A stretch of 64,000 bases of DNA from Sphingomonas sp. PP-F2F-G114-C0414. GTDB lineage: Bacteria > Pseudomonadota > Alphaproteobacteria > Sphingomonadales > Sphingomonadaceae. Below the pieces are notes generated by a model that made no database searches, had not been told where the DNA came from, and saw nothing but the letters and a program-made list of their open reading frames with translations. This document shows, one piece after another, positions 15,008 through 26,072 of the stretch. Location: NCBI RefSeq assembly GCF_003688595.1, contig NZ_RCWT01000011.1, positions 62,001 through 126,000 of the forward strand, read 5' to 3'. A program made the position numbers and the translations under genes. Numbering within the stretch: position 1 is the stretch's first letter; every line of letters starts with the position of its first letter.

Positions 15008-18000
15008 GGCACGATCCTGCTTGCGGGAGGCTGAATGGTTGGAAGTTTGGGAGGAGGCGGCGCCGACTGCTGCTGGAGCAAGGCCGGCAGGTTGCGCTGG
15101 ATCAGCCGCTTCGGATCGTAGAAGCTCTGCGCCGAATCGAGCAGCCCGCGGAACGGCGCCTTGATCCGGATATTGAACACGAACGGCAGCTTTTGCAGGC
15201 GGCGGACGATGAAGTTCGACTTCGCCCCCTCACCCTGGCTGATCCCGGCAAAGCGCACGTCGGTGACCATCTCGCCTGCGAGCGGCCCGTTCATGCCGAC
15301 CCGCAACGACTGATACCGCAGCGACTTCAGCGCCTGGAACGCGATGTTCGCCCACATGCCGAGATCCTTCTGGCTGAGATCGCCGACATAGGCGAGCGTG
15401 CCGCCGCCTTTGCGCACCTGCAGATCGCCGCCTTCGATCCGGCCGCCCGTTTCATCGAAGATCATCGGCAGCACGCCGTCGAAGATCCCCGTCGCGTCGA
15501 GATTCTTGAAATCGAACTGTTGCAGGAACTGGTCGGCGGCCATGTTGACGACGTGGAACGTCATCCGCCGCTCCTTTGGCGAGGAGAAGTCGAGCAAGGT
15601 CGGGTCGAGCGTTAGCGACCCGCCCGCGAACGGCCATGCGCCGCCCTCGACCTGCACGCGCGCGCCGGGCAGCGTCTGGTAACGGATCGTGCCGTCCGTG
15701 ACCGGGATGCCGGGGTTGAGCGTGCGGATCGTCGCGACCTGCCCCGGCGCGCTCTGGAGGTTGAGCAGGTCGGTGAAGCGGATCTCGGTGGCGATTCCCG
15801 TGACCGGGCCGAACGCAGCGGCGAGATCGGTGCCAGCGGTGCGGAACACGCCGGTGCTCGTCACCCCGTCGGGGTTCCAGGCGATATGCCCCGCGCCGCT
15901 GACCGATCCGTTGACGTCGGCGATAACACCGAAGGTCAGCGGAGTAAGCGCGTCGGGTTGCAGCTTGTCCTTGGCGAACGCGATCGCGGGCACGTTCAGG
16001 TCGGCCTTGCCTGCGCCGGCACCCAGCGCGTGGGTTAGCGTGACGTCGGCGACCTTGGTGTTGGTGGTCGGCTCGAACAGCATTCCGGCCGCGGTGATCG
16101 TGCCGTTAACCAGCGCGAGCGTCACGGTGCGTGCGGCGAGCGGCTTGAACCGCGGCGTCGGCGCGGCATCGGACACACCCATCGCGCCGGTGAGGTTGAG
16201 CGCGCCTTTGACGAGCGTCCAGTCGCCGGCGGCTTCGCCGAGCAACAGCGGCACGTTGGCAATCTGTCCCGAGCCACCCGTGAACGCGCCCGCCACGCCC
16301 TGCCCGGTCATGCGGCCCGTGACGGTGGCGAAATCGAGTCGCGTGACACGTTCCGGCGCGCCGATGCGGGTCTGCACGCCGTCGATGGCAAAGCCGCGAT
16401 CCGCCAGCCGCACGGTCGCTCCGGCGATCGCGAGCGTGATCGCGGTGGTGCCGAGTCGCCCTCCCAACTTGGCCGCAGCGATCTTCGCGCCGCCGCTGAC
16501 CCGAGCACCGTTGATCTGCACCAGCGCGCCGTCGACAGGGCACAAGGTCAGCCGCGACGGATCGAGCACCAACCCGGATATCGCCAGGCGCTGGATTGCC
16601 AGAGGCACGCAACCGGTGTTGACGACCAGCCGCCCGCGACCGTCCCAAAGCGCCGCAACCGGCATCGACAGGCCATCGACACGGTTGGCAGCACCGCCCG
16701 CACCGATCGGTCCCCCAAGCGTGACTCGCGTCGTAATCGAGGTCGTTCCGCCCGGCGTCGCGCTGAAGGTAACGGGCGTGAGCGCCAGCCGCGCGCCACC
16801 GGCCACGTAGGGCGCGATGGTGGCGACGCCGCGGATCGCCGCGCCTGGTTTCGCCTGCGCCAACGACACGCGCGCCTCGGGCAAGCCGCCGCCGCGCATC
16901 GCGAGAACCGTGTCGAGCCGCACCCCGCCGTTCGGCCAGCCGAACGCGACCCCGCTCCCGCCACCGAGCGCCACGCGCGCACCGCTGGCGGAGGCGAGCG
17001 CCAGACGCGACAGCAAGGCCTTGCCGCGCCCGCCCTCGATCCGCACGCGAACGTCGGCGTCCGCGGCAAATCCGCGGCCGGCCTTCTGGACCGCCTGCGT
17101 CACCGCACTCGCCAACGGCGCGACGGGCGTCCCCGCGGCTGCCCTGCCTATTCCCACCAGCCCTGCAAGTCGCTTCTGCGCCATCGCGGCCCCGCTCGCC
17201 TGGACGCGCCCGTCGAACGCGATCTGTTGGCCTATCCGGTAGGTGCCCGCGAACGAGACCCGCCGCGCCCCGCCCTCGGTGGTGCGAACCGTGTCGGCGG
17301 CGATGTCCGCCTTGCCGCCGGTCGCCGCCGCGGTGCCGGTGAAGTCGATCGTGCCCTCGACGCCGGCCAAAGTCGCACTCGGCGTCCGTGCTGCGCCCGT
17401 CTTGAGCGTGGCCTTACCCTGCCAGCGATCGAGCGCGGCGGAGAGGCCGACGTCCAGATTCGCCACGATCCGCTCCGCCTGCGTCGTCCCGCAGGCGAGT
17501 CGCGACACGCGCACCGGCCCCGTGATCGTCGGTTTCACCGCGTCGATCTGCAGCTTCACCGTCGCCGCCAGCCGATCGATCACGCACCCGCCGAGATCCA
17601 GCCGCTCGCTGATCGCCGCCAGCGACCCGCGGAACCCGTCGTCGAGCTTGCCGGAGCCCGCCAGCTTCAGCCCGACGATCCCTTGCGGTGTCTCCAGCCG
17701 CATCCGCCCGTCGGCGACCGAGACGTCGAGCGCGGGCAACGCGAACGGCTTCCCCGACGGCGCTGGCAGCAGCTTGTCGATCGCGCCGAGCGAGACTTTC
17801 CCGTCCACCAGCCGCCCGCGCAGCCGGACCTTCCCCGCGCGCGCGCCCTCCAGATACGGGCCCGACAACCCGACGCCGGTCCGCGTTTCGACCCAGTCGG
17901 CGACCAAGTCGGGATGCTCCGGATCGCCGATCACCACGTTGGTCAATCGCTGGCCACCCAGCGCGAGGTCCGCGATGTCGTAGCGCGCGGGCACGCCGGC

Positions 18001-18171
18001 CTTGGCGAGTTCGCGGTCGATGAACCCCTCGGCGATCGGCTTCCGTACCAGCCACAGCACGACCAGCCCCGCGATCAGCAGCAGCGCGATCACCAGCGCA
18101 GCGCGGCGGGCGGTCGCAGGACGGCGAGGGTCGGCCCCGGGGTCGGCCCCCGTCTCGCTCGTCTCGGTCAC
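15004..18171 (-). CDS. ydbH: YdbH family intermembrane phospholipid transport protein
   Basis: Product of 1055 residues. A cytoplasmic tail is followed by one N-terminal membrane anchor (AALVIALLLIAGLVVLWLV, about 24-42), then a very long beta-rich periplasmic region of the AsmA/TamB/YdbH superfamily. The C-terminal part contains the YdbH/dicarboxylate-transport-like block (FKNLDATGIFDGVLPMIF and RIEGGDLQVRKGGGTLAY). It forms a lipid-conducting groove from the inner membrane toward the outer. Being directly followed by overlapping ynbE and then ydbL, it forms the complete YdbH-YnbE-YdbL system. Its length is larger than the 879 residues of the Escherichia coli protein. Confidence 0.9.
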   Translation of the reverse strand: MTETSETGADPGADPRRPATARRAALVIALLLIAGLVVLWLVRKPIAEGFIDRELAKAGVPARYDIADLALGGQRLTNVVIGDPEHPDLVADWVETRTGVGLSGPYLEGARAGKVRLRGRLVDGKVSLGAIDKLLPAPSGKPFALPALDVSVADGRMRLETPQGIVGLKLAGSGKLDDGFRGSLAAISERLDLGGCVIDRLAATVKLQIDAVKPTITGPVRVSRLACGTTQAERIVANLDVGLSAALDRWQGKATLKTGAARTPSATLAGVEGTIDFTGTAAATGGKADIAADTVRTTEGGARRVSFAGTYRIGQQIAFDGRVQASGAAMAQKRLAGLVGIGRAAAGTPVAPLASAVTQAVQKAGRGFAADADVRVRIEGGRGKALLSRLALASASGARVALGGGSGVAFGWPNGGVRLDTVLAMRGGGLPEARVSLAQAKPGAAIRGVATIAPYVAGGARLALTPVTFSATPGGTTSITTRVTLGGPIGAGGAANRVDGLSMPVAALWDGRGRLVVNTGCVPLAIQRLAISGLVLDPSRLTLCPVDGALVQINGARVSGGAKIAAAKLGGRLGTTAITLAIAGATVRLADRGFAIDGVQTRIGAPERVTRLDFATVTGRMTGQGVAGAFTGGSGQIANVPLLLGEAAGDWTLVKGALNLTGAMGVSDAAPTPRFKPLAARTVTLALVNGTITAAGMLFEPTTNTKVADVTLTHALGAGAGKADLNVPAIAFAKDKLQPDALTPLTFGVIADVNGSVSGAGHIAWNPDGVTSTGVFRTAGTDLAAAFGPVTGIATEIRFTDLLNLQSAPGQVATIRTLNPGIPVTDGTIRYQTLPGARVQVEGGAWPFAGGSLTLDPTLLDFSSPKERRMTFHVVNMAADQFLQQFDFKNLDATGIFDGVLPMIFDETGGRIEGGDLQVRKGGGTLAYVGDLSQKDLGMWANIAFQALKSLRYQSLRVGMNGPLAGEMVTDVRFAGISQGEGAKSNFIVRRLQKLPFVFNIRIKAPFRGLLDSAQSFYDPKRLIQRNLPALLQQQSAPPPPKLPTIQPPASRIVP

Positions 18172-18257
18172 CCACTCACTCCGCTACGCTTTCGCGGCCT
18201 GCATAGGCGGGAGCGTGGCTCTCATGCAATTGCCCAGGGATGTGCTAGCATCGCAAA

Positions 18258-18962
18258 ATGGCCGAACCGGACGAAGACGCTGACGTCCGGGGGGACGATC
18301 TGAAGGGCCATCGCGGCCGCCTCCGCAAACGCCTGTTCGAGGGCGGCAGCGACGCACTGCTCGACCACGAACTCATCGAATACCTGCTCGCGATCGCCAT
18401 CCCCCGCGGCGACACCAAGGCGCTCGCCAAGGCGCTGATGCGCGAGTTCGGCGGGATCGGCGGCGTGCTGACCGCGGACGCCGAGGCGCTCGGCCGGGTT
18501 AAGGGCATGGGCGAGATCTCGACCGCGGCGATCAAGATCGCGCATGCCGCCGCAATCCGCCTGCTCCAGTCGCAGGTCAGCGACCGCCCCGTGCTCGCCA
18601 ACTGGCAGGCGTTGCTCGATTATCTTCGCGCGGACATGGCGCACCACGCGATCGAGCGCTTCCGGGTTTTGCATCTGAACACCAAGAACATGCTGATTCG
18701 CGACGAGGTGATGAGCAAGGGGTCGATCGACCAGGCCGCGGTGTATGTTCGCGAAGTCATCCGCCGCGCGATCGACCTCGGCTCCGCGTCGATCATCCTC
18801 GTCCACAATCACCCGAGCGGCGACCCCTCCCCCAGCCGCGCCGATATCGACATCACGCGGACGATCGCCGAGGCGGGCAAGCGGCTCGGCATCACCGTCC
18901 ACGACCATATCGTGATGGGCACCGGCGGCCATGTCAGCCTGCGCGCGCAGGGGTTGATCTGA
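18258..18962 (+). CDS. radC: RadC/JAB-domain protein
   Basis: Product of 234 residues. An N-terminal helix-hairpin-helix region (residues 15-100, GGSDALLDHELIEYLLAIAI and VKGMGEISTAAI) precedes an MPN/JAMM domain with the zinc motif HNHPSGDPSPSRAD: His183, His185 and Asp196, plus an upstream Glu in this fold. The name RadC is historical; a DNA-repair role is not established, and JAMM chemistry suggests a peptidase or nuclease. It is transcribed away from ydbH with a gap of 86 bp that could hold promoters for both. Confidence 0.9.
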   Translation: MAEPDEDADVRGDDLKGHRGRLRKRLFEGGSDALLDHELIEYLLAIAIPRGDTKALAKALMREFGGIGGVLTADAEALGRVKGMGEISTAAIKIAHAAAIRLLQSQVSDRPVLANWQALLDYLRADMAHHAIERFRVLHLNTKNMLIRDEVMSKGSIDQAAVYVREVIRRAIDLGSASIILVHNHPSGDPSPSRADIDITRTIAEAGKRLGITVHDHIVMGTGGHVSLRAQGLI

Positions 18963-19044
18963 CGCAACTAGATAAGCGTGTAAGTTCCTTCAAAGTCCGG
19001 GCCGTTTCGCGCGCGCCTTCGTTGTCTCACCGAAGGAATTGCAT

Positions 19045-19257
19045 GTGGACAACAAGCTACACGACGAAGCCTCGATCGTAACCGCGGAACACGGCCAAGT
19101 CCTGGTCGATGGGCCGGACGGCGTTGCGGTATCGCTGACGCCCGATGCCGCCGTCGAGACATCCGACCGGCTGTTGGACGCCGCGGTCGAAGCGCAAGGC
19201 CAGATCCTGATCGAGGCGCAGGTCGAAAAGGAACGCGCCGCCCGCAAATCGAGTTGA
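19045..19257 (+). CDS. Small conserved-looking protein of unknown function
   Basis: Product of about 70 acidic residues, no signal or membrane segment. The N-terminal half is mixed (SIVTAEHGQVLVDGPDGVAV) and the C-terminal half is helical and charged (DRLLDAAVEAQGQILIEAQV, KERAARKSS). GAAGGA lies 7 nt before the GTG at 19045, which decides the start; a TTG at 19039 is possible. It is followed by a strong hairpin. I do not recognise a domain and assign no function. Confidence 0.6.
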   Translation: MDNKLHDEASIVTAEHGQVLVDGPDGVAVSLTPDAAVETSDRLLDAAVEAQGQILIEAQVEKERAARKSS

Positions 19258-19273
19258 TCGGCAGGCCTGTTTT

Positions 19274-19311
19274 GCGGATCAGGGATTGTTGAAAGTCGCC
19301 CCCTGATCCGC
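19274..19311. terminator. Bidirectional hairpin terminator
   Basis: A perfect 11-bp stem GCGGATCAGGG / CCCTGATCCGC with a 16-nt loop sits in the 60-bp gap between two convergent genes. There is no strong T-tract, so termination efficiency is inferred from position and stem quality. Confidence 0.6.
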
Positions 19312-19319
19312 TGTATCGA

Positions 19320-19772
19320 TCAGCCTTGCGTCAGGAAGCTGGTCACTTCGGTTTTAGTCAGTGACTTGTTCTTGTCGGTATCGGCCTGCGCGAAGGCGGC
19401 AGAGACCCATTTCTTGGTCTCGGGCGCATCGGGCTTGGTCGAGGGATCGGTCTTGGTCTTCAGCGCGACCATCCAGCCGGCGAACTCCGCCGCGCTGAGT
19501 TTGCCGTCGCCGTTCTTGTCATAGGTCGGAAACTCGGTGTCGACGACCTGCGCGACCTGACTCCCCGTCGCCGGTTGCTCGCGCGCGGCGGACTGCATCG
19601 GCACCGGGTCGGTCGGTGCACCGGACTGCGGAGTCGCCACCGCATCAGACTGTGCCGCCTGCGCAGCAACACCGCCACCGGACGCGGGCGCTTGCGGGGA
19701 TGTCGCAGCGGTCTGTGCTAATACGGGTACAGCAATCATCACCGCGCCAGCCAGCATAGCATATTTCAACAT
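19320..19772 (-). CDS. Secreted EF-hand protein
   Basis: Product of about 150 residues. A signal peptide (LKYAMLAGAVMIAVPVLAQT) is followed by an Ala/Pro/Gln-rich linker and two EF-hand calcium loops: DKNGDGKLSAAE and DTDKNKSLTKTE, both with acidic residues at positions 1, 3 and 12. It should bind calcium in the periplasm; no enzymatic domain is seen. The ATG at 19772 has GGAGAG upstream and begins the signal peptide, so it is preferred over the in-frame start at 19853. It is convergent with the small gene upstream of the hairpin. Confidence 0.85.
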   Translation of the reverse strand: MLKYAMLAGAVMIAVPVLAQTAATSPQAPASGGGVAAQAAQSDAVATPQSGAPTDPVPMQSAAREQPATGSQVAQVVDTEFPTYDKNGDGKLSAAEFAGWMVALKTKTDPSTKPDAPETKKWVSAAFAQADTDKNKSLTKTEVTSFLTQG

Positions 19773-20022
19773 TGCGTCTCTCCGGTACTGTTCTACGCAT
19801 CTACTAGGTCGTTCGACGATCGAGCCCAACATATACTCGGCACCGCGAACCACTCACCAACTTTATACGCGCACGATCGCCGGCTTGCTACGCAGCGAGG
19901 GGTATTTGAACCTTTTCCTGCGTCCTGCTACCGCGTTTTCAGCCTGCATCGGCGAGGCCTCGTAACGGGGACCGCCACCGCAGCATCGCTTTCACGCCCG
20001 ATATCAGCCCCGAGGAAACCCG

Positions 20023-21321
20023 ATGGTCCCCCGCTATTCCCGCCCCGACATGGTCGCGATCTGGACGCCCGAAGCGCGCTTCAAGATCTGGTTCGAGATC
20101 GAGGCACACGCCACCGACGCGCTCGCCGAACTGGGCGTGGTACCCAAGGAAGCGGCCGCCGCGATCTGGGAAAAGGGCGCGTTCGAGGTCGACCGCATCG
20201 ACGAGATCGAGCGCGAGACCAAGCACGACGTCATCGCCTTCCTGACCAACGTCGCCGAGCATGTCGGCCCCGAAGCGCGCTTCATGCACCAGGGCATGAC
20301 CTCGTCCGACGTGCTCGACACGTGCCTTGCCGTGCAGCTGGCGAAGGCGAGCGACATCCTGATCGCCGATCTCGACGCGCTGCTGGTGGTGCTCGAACGC
20401 CGCGCACGCGAGCACAAGATGACGCCGACGATCGGCCGCAGCCACGGCATCCACGCAGAACCCGTGACGTTCGGGCTGAAGCTCGCGCAGGCGCATGCCG
20501 AGTTCGCCCGCAATCGGGCGCGGCTGGTGGCGGCGCGCGAGGATGTCGCGACCTGCGCGATCTCGGGCGCTGTGGGGACGTTCGCGAACATCGATCCGTT
20601 CGTCGAGGAGTATGTCGCCGGCAAGCTCGGCCTGTCGGTCGAGCCGGTCTCGACGCAGGTCATCCCGCGCGATCGCCATGCGATGTTCTTCGCGACCCTG
20701 GGCGTGATCGCCAGCTCGATCGAGCGGCTCGCGACCGAAGTGCGCCATCTGCAGCGCACCGAAGTGCTTGAGGCGGAGGAGTTCTTCTCGCCCGGGCAGA
20801 AGGGGTCGTCGGCGATGCCGCACAAGCGCAACCCTGTGCTGACCGAGAACCTCACCGGTCTCGCGCGGATGGTCCGCGGGTATGTGACGCCGGCGATGGA
20901 GAACGTCGCGCTCTGGCACGAGCGCGACATCTCGCACTCGTCGGTCGAGCGGTACATCGGACCAGACGCGACGATCACGCTCGATTTCGCGCTCGCACGG
21001 CTGACCGGGGTGATGGACAAGCTGGTCGTGTATCCCGAGCGGATGTTGAAGAACCTCAACAAGATGGGCGGCCTCGTCCATTCGCAGCGCGTGCTGCTGG
21101 CGCTGACGCAGGCGGGCGTGAGCCGCGAGGACGCGTATCGGCTGGTGCAGCGCAACGCGATGAAGGTGTGGGATTCGGACGGCGCGCTGTCGCTGCTCGA
21201 ATTGCTGAAGGCGGACCCGGAAGTGACGCTGAGCGATGTCGAACTCGAGGACAAGTTCGACCTCGGCTATCATCTGAAGCACGTCGACACGATCTTCACC
21301 CGGGTGTTCGGCGCGGCCTGA
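20023..21321 (+). CDS. purB: Adenylosuccinate lyase
   Basis: Product of 432 residues. It catalyses two steps of purine synthesis: cleavage of SAICAR to AICAR and of adenylosuccinate to AMP, with release of fumarate. The fumarase/aspartase superfamily signature GSSAMPHKRNP (about 265-275, with the catalytic loop Ser) is intact, as are HQGMTSSDVLDT and TIGRSHGIHAEPVTFG with the catalytic His. The ribosome site GAGGAAA precedes the ATG. It appears to be a single-gene unit, ended by repeat A3. Confidence 0.97.
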   Translation: MVPRYSRPDMVAIWTPEARFKIWFEIEAHATDALAELGVVPKEAAAAIWEKGAFEVDRIDEIERETKHDVIAFLTNVAEHVGPEARFMHQGMTSSDVLDTCLAVQLAKASDILIADLDALLVVLERRAREHKMTPTIGRSHGIHAEPVTFGLKLAQAHAEFARNRARLVAAREDVATCAISGAVGTFANIDPFVEEYVAGKLGLSVEPVSTQVIPRDRHAMFFATLGVIASSIERLATEVRHLQRTEVLEAEEFFSPGQKGSSAMPHKRNPVLTENLTGLARMVRGYVTPAMENVALWHERDISHSSVERYIGPDATITLDFALARLTGVMDKLVVYPERMLKNLNKMGGLVHSQRVLLALTQAGVSREDAYRLVQRNAMKVWDSDGALSLLELLKADPEVTLSDVELEDKFDLGYHLKHVDTIFTRVFGAA

Positions 21322-21328
21322 CTCCCCT

Positions 21329-21410
21329 CGTCATCCTGACGAAAGTCAGGATCCAGAGTAACGAAACACCGTCCTGCTTGGCTCTGGATCCTGACTTTCG
21401 TCAGGATGAC
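21329..21410. repeat. Palindromic repeat, family A, copy 3
   Basis: Standard family A arms (TCCTGAC-GAAA-GTCAGGA on the left, its complement on the right) with a 25-bp centre. It begins 8 bp after the purB stop and could serve as its terminator. Confidence 0.9.
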
Positions 21411-21552
21411 AAATGGAGCGGGACGGTGGACGGCCCATGAACACCAACGTGCACGCAACGCAATTGCGATTTCGCGTTACAAAATTGCGACAACGCGCAA
21501 CTATGCCCATATCCCGCTTGCCGGATATTGTTCCGGCATCGGAGACCTACCC

Positions 21553-21639
21553 ATGCGCATGTTCGAAACCGTGACCAGCACCATGCTGGCGATCGCGGCT
21601 CAAGCGCTGGTGGTCGGGGTGGTCATCACCGCCTTCTGA
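21553..21639 (+). CDS. 28-residue single-pass membrane peptide
   Basis: A short ORF of 28 codons. It has a short charged start (MRMFETVTST) and one hydrophobic stretch, MLAIAAQALVVGVVITAF, long enough to span the membrane. GGAGA lies 7 nt before the ATG. It has no recognisable family. Its clean ribosome site, membrane helix and position in a separate gap argue it is real; the frame open upstream passes through repeat A3 and is not likely coding. Confidence 0.5.
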   Translation: MRMFETVTSTMLAIAAQALVVGVVITAF

Positions 21640-21653
21640 TCCATCGGCCCGCC

Positions 21654-21673
21654 CGCCCCCTTCCAAGGGGGCG
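21654..21673. terminator. Short perfect hairpin
   Basis: CGCCCCCTT/AAGGGGGCG with a 2-base centre lies between the 28-residue peptide and the convergent TM2 gene. It is placed as a shared terminator would be; no T-tract is seen. Confidence 0.4.
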
Positions 21674-21707
21674 CGGCTAGGCCGGGAGTTTCAAGACCCG
21701 CTAACGA

Positions 21708-22160
21708 CTACCGCTTGCGCGGATAGCGCGCGGCGAATTCCTCGTCGGACATCACCAGATAGCGGATCATGTCGATCAACGCCCACGGCGCGCTGATGAC
21801 CAGACCGATCACCGTGATGGTGAGCACCAGCATGACGATCCCCGAGCCGGTCCGACCGAGGTAGAAGCGGTGGATGCCGAGCGTGCCGATCACGAACGCC
21901 ATCACCGCCGCGACGTATTTGTTGCGATCGTTGGTGGGGAGGGCCTCGGGCGGAACGGCGCGACGTTGGCCCGGCGCAGTCGGCATCGGGAAGACGCTGA
22001 GCGCACGGTCATTGGCAGCCTCGAAGTCGACCTCCAGGCCGATCGCAGGTTCGCCGCGATGCGCCCAATCCTCGCGGGCGAACCGGTACCGCTGTCCGTC
22101 CTGTCCTGCGACGAGCCCTTCGCCCGTGCGGGGATCGACGCCTAAAACCTGTCCGCGCAT
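21708..22160 (-). CDS. TM2 domain membrane protein
   Basis: Product of 150 residues. The N-terminal 70 residues are soluble with short strands (GQVLGVDPRTGEGLVAGQDG). The C-terminal part is a TM2 domain: two membrane helices with the signature GTLGIHRFYLGRTGSGIVML between them, then a short charged tail. The TM2 family is widespread and its role unclear. No partner gene is evident. Confidence 0.82.
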   Translation of the reverse strand: MRGQVLGVDPRTGEGLVAGQDGQRYRFAREDWAHRGEPAIGLEVDFEAANDRALSVFPMPTAPGQRRAVPPEALPTNDRNKYVAAVMAFVIGTLGIHRFYLGRTGSGIVMLVLTITVIGLVISAPWALIDMIRYLVMSDEEFAARYPRKR

Positions 22161-22235
22161 GTCATTCCTCGGTGTTCGTTTCGCATTCTGGCGGATGATG
22201 CGGATCAGGCAAGCTTGAACTCATGCTTTGCCAGA

Positions 22236-22706
22236 TTAGGCGGCGAGCGGGGTTTGACGCCAATGTCTGTCGTCGTCGTTGTCTGCATCTGTCGATTGCA
22301 TTTTCCGCGAGCGGATCGCACGCTTGTGCGCCTTCGCACCCGGGCGCCGAGTGAAGACGCTGAGCCAACGGGTCATTAAGCTCCGGACACGCAGGCTGGA
22401 TGCTGCAGCGGCCAGCGCCATGAGAATGTCGACATAGGCTGAAATCTCGAACGTCGTGATCCAGATCGCGACATCGGGAGCGGCCAGAGTGAGCAGCCTG
22501 ATACCGTCGCCTTCGCCGACGAGCGTGACCATTGCGGCCGTCAGCATCAGCAGGACCATGACCGCGGCATCGCCCCGCGTGAACCGTGCCAACCGCGCCG
22601 CAGGCTTGTCGATCAGCACTCGGCGCATCGCGTTGCCGATCGGCGTCTGGGGGGCGGTGGCCATGGCCAGCCAACATGCGACTGCGGTGAAAAGACATGC
22701 CAGCAT
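22236..22706 (-). CDS. Membrane protein of unknown function
   Basis: Product of 156 residues. Hydrophobic segments are at about 2-18, 48-62, 70-85 and 90-105, followed by a basic tail (RRPGAKAHKRAIRSRKMQ). No known family is recognised. GGGGGG lies upstream of the ATG. It lies between dnaJ and the TM2 gene on the same strand, but nothing links the functions. Confidence 0.6.
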   Translation of the reverse strand: MLACLFTAVACWLAMATAPQTPIGNAMRRVLIDKPAARLARFTRGDAAVMVLLMLTAAMVTLVGEGDGIRLLTLAAPDVAIWITTFEISAYVDILMALAAAASSLRVRSLMTRWLSVFTRRPGAKAHKRAIRSRKMQSTDADNDDDRHWRQTPLAA

Positions 22707-22740
22707 TGCGCCCCCCTTTGCTTCAGTATCGTAACTCGAC

Positions 22741-23874
22741 TTATTCCCCCGCGAACACGCCCTTCAGCTTGGCGAAGAAGCCCTGGCTCGCCGGGCACTC
22801 GTCACCCGTCTCCGTCTCGCGGAACATCTCGAGCAGTTCCTTCTGGCGGTTACTGAGACGCGTGGGGGTTTCGACGTCGATCTGGACGACGAGGTCGCCG
22901 TGGCCGCGCCCTTGCAGGACGGGCATGCCGGCGCCGCGCTGGCGGAGTTGCTTGCCCGACTGGATGCCGGCGGGGATCTTCACCTCGTGCGTGCGGCCGT
23001 CGAGACCGGGGATCGACAGCGCCCCGCCGAGCGACGCGACCGTGAAGCTGATCGGCGCGCGCGCGAACAAGGTCGTGCCTTCGCGCTCGAACAGATTGTG
23101 CTTGGTGACGTGGAGGAAGATGTAGAGATCGCCGGACGGCGCACCGCGGGCGCCCGCCTCGCCTTCGCCCGACATGCGGATGCGCGTGCCTTCGTCGACG
23201 CCGGGGGGGACGTTGATCGACAGCGTCTTGGTCTTCTCGACACGACCTTCGCCGCGGCAATCGGGGCATGGGTCGGCGATGACTTCGCCCGCGCCGTTGC
23301 AGACCGGGCAGGCGCGCTCGACCACGAAGAAGCCCTGCTGCGCACGGACTTTCCCATGACCACCGCAATGCTGGCAGGTTTTCGCGCGAGTGCCAGCCTT
23401 GGCACCCGAGCCGTCGCAGGTGTTGCAAAGCGCCGAGACGTCGATCGTGATCTCGGTCGTCTTGCCGTGGAAGGCTTCCTCCAGGCTGACTTCCATGTCG
23501 TAGCGAAGGTCCGCGCCGCGCCGGGCCGCAGACCGGCCGCCGCCACGCTGCGCGCCGCCCATGAACTCGCCGAAGACGCTTTCGAAGATGTCGCTGAAGC
23601 CGCCGAAGTCCTGCGCGCCGCCACCGTGACCGCCGCCGCCACCGTTCTGGAACGCGGCATGGCCGAAGCGATCATAGGCTGCACGCTTCTGCGGATCCTT
23701 AAGGCACTCATAGGCCTCGCTGACCGCCTTGAACTGCGCCTCGGAATCCTTGCAGCCGGCGTTCTTGTCCGGGTGATATTTCATCGCGAGCTTGCGGTAG
23801 GACGACTTGATCGTCCCCGCATCCGCGGTCCGCTCGCATTCGAGCAGTTCGTAATAATCTGTCTGGGTACTCAT
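22741..23874 (-). CDS. dnaJ: Chaperone DnaJ (Hsp40)
   Basis: Product of 377 residues, the full type I layout. The J domain is at 6-72 with HPD at 34-36; a Gly-rich linker follows (FQNGGGGGHGGG); the zinc domain has four CxxCxGxG motifs (CNTCDGSG, CQHCGGHG, CPVCNGAG, CPDCRGEG); then the client-binding C-terminal domains. It delivers clients to DnaK and stimulates its ATPase. The ATG at 23874 is the standard start (MSTQTDYYELL); the in-frame extension to 23934 lies in repeat D1. It follows dnaK by about 120 bp, with that repeat between them. Confidence 0.97.
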   Translation of the reverse strand: MSTQTDYYELLECERTADAGTIKSSYRKLAMKYHPDKNAGCKDSEAQFKAVSEAYECLKDPQKRAAYDRFGHAAFQNGGGGGHGGGAQDFGGFSDIFESVFGEFMGGAQRGGGRSAARRGADLRYDMEVSLEEAFHGKTTEITIDVSALCNTCDGSGAKAGTRAKTCQHCGGHGKVRAQQGFFVVERACPVCNGAGEVIADPCPDCRGEGRVEKTKTLSINVPPGVDEGTRIRMSGEGEAGARGAPSGDLYIFLHVTKHNLFEREGTTLFARAPISFTVASLGGALSIPGLDGRTHEVKIPAGIQSGKQLRQRGAGMPVLQGRGHGDLVVQIDVETPTRLSNRQKELLEMFRETETGDECPASQGFFAKLKGVFAGE

Positions 23875-23887
23875 AGCGGCCCTCTTA

Positions 23888-23990
23888 GCCCTCTCCCCTC
23901 CGGGGAGAGGGTTGGGTGAGGGGCCGTTCCACACGGCAGCGCGCGGAACTGCCCCTCACCCCGGCCCTCTCCCCAGAGGGGGAGAGGGAG
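23888..23990. repeat. Palindromic repeat, family D, copy 1
   Basis: Arms CCCTCTCCCCTCCGGGGAGA (itself a hairpin) with GTGAGGGGC, and their complements GCCCCTCACCCC and a CTCTCCCC hairpin, around a 20-bp centre. It separates dnaK from dnaJ and may reduce dnaJ transcription relative to dnaK. Confidence 0.85.
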
Positions 23991-23996
23991 TTTCGG

Positions 23997-25904
<1,908 letters not shown>

Positions 25905-25989
25905 GAGTTCTGATTAGCCCCTCACTTGAAACGAAAATACGAAATCCGCTCCACCCCGTTTCGGAGGCGGAACCTTTCTGATGATGGGC

Positions 25990-26020
25990 GCGATATAGGT
26001 GGCCTCGCGCTTGCCGCAAG
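25990..26020 (-). promoter_or_regulatory. Heat-shock (RpoH-type) promoter of dnaK
   Basis: On the minus strand CTTG (26020-26017), 17 nt, then CCTATAT (25999-25993). This matches the CTTG-N17-CYTATNT pattern described for alphaproteobacterial heat-shock sigma factors; the flanking CTTGCGG and CCTATATCGC fit well. The start of transcription would leave a leader of about 80 nt with a GC-rich hairpin. No CIRCE operator is seen. Confidence 0.65.
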
Positions 26021-26072
26021 ATTGTACCGGTCATAGGATGCACAAGAGGCAACCCCCGGGGAAAGTTAACCT

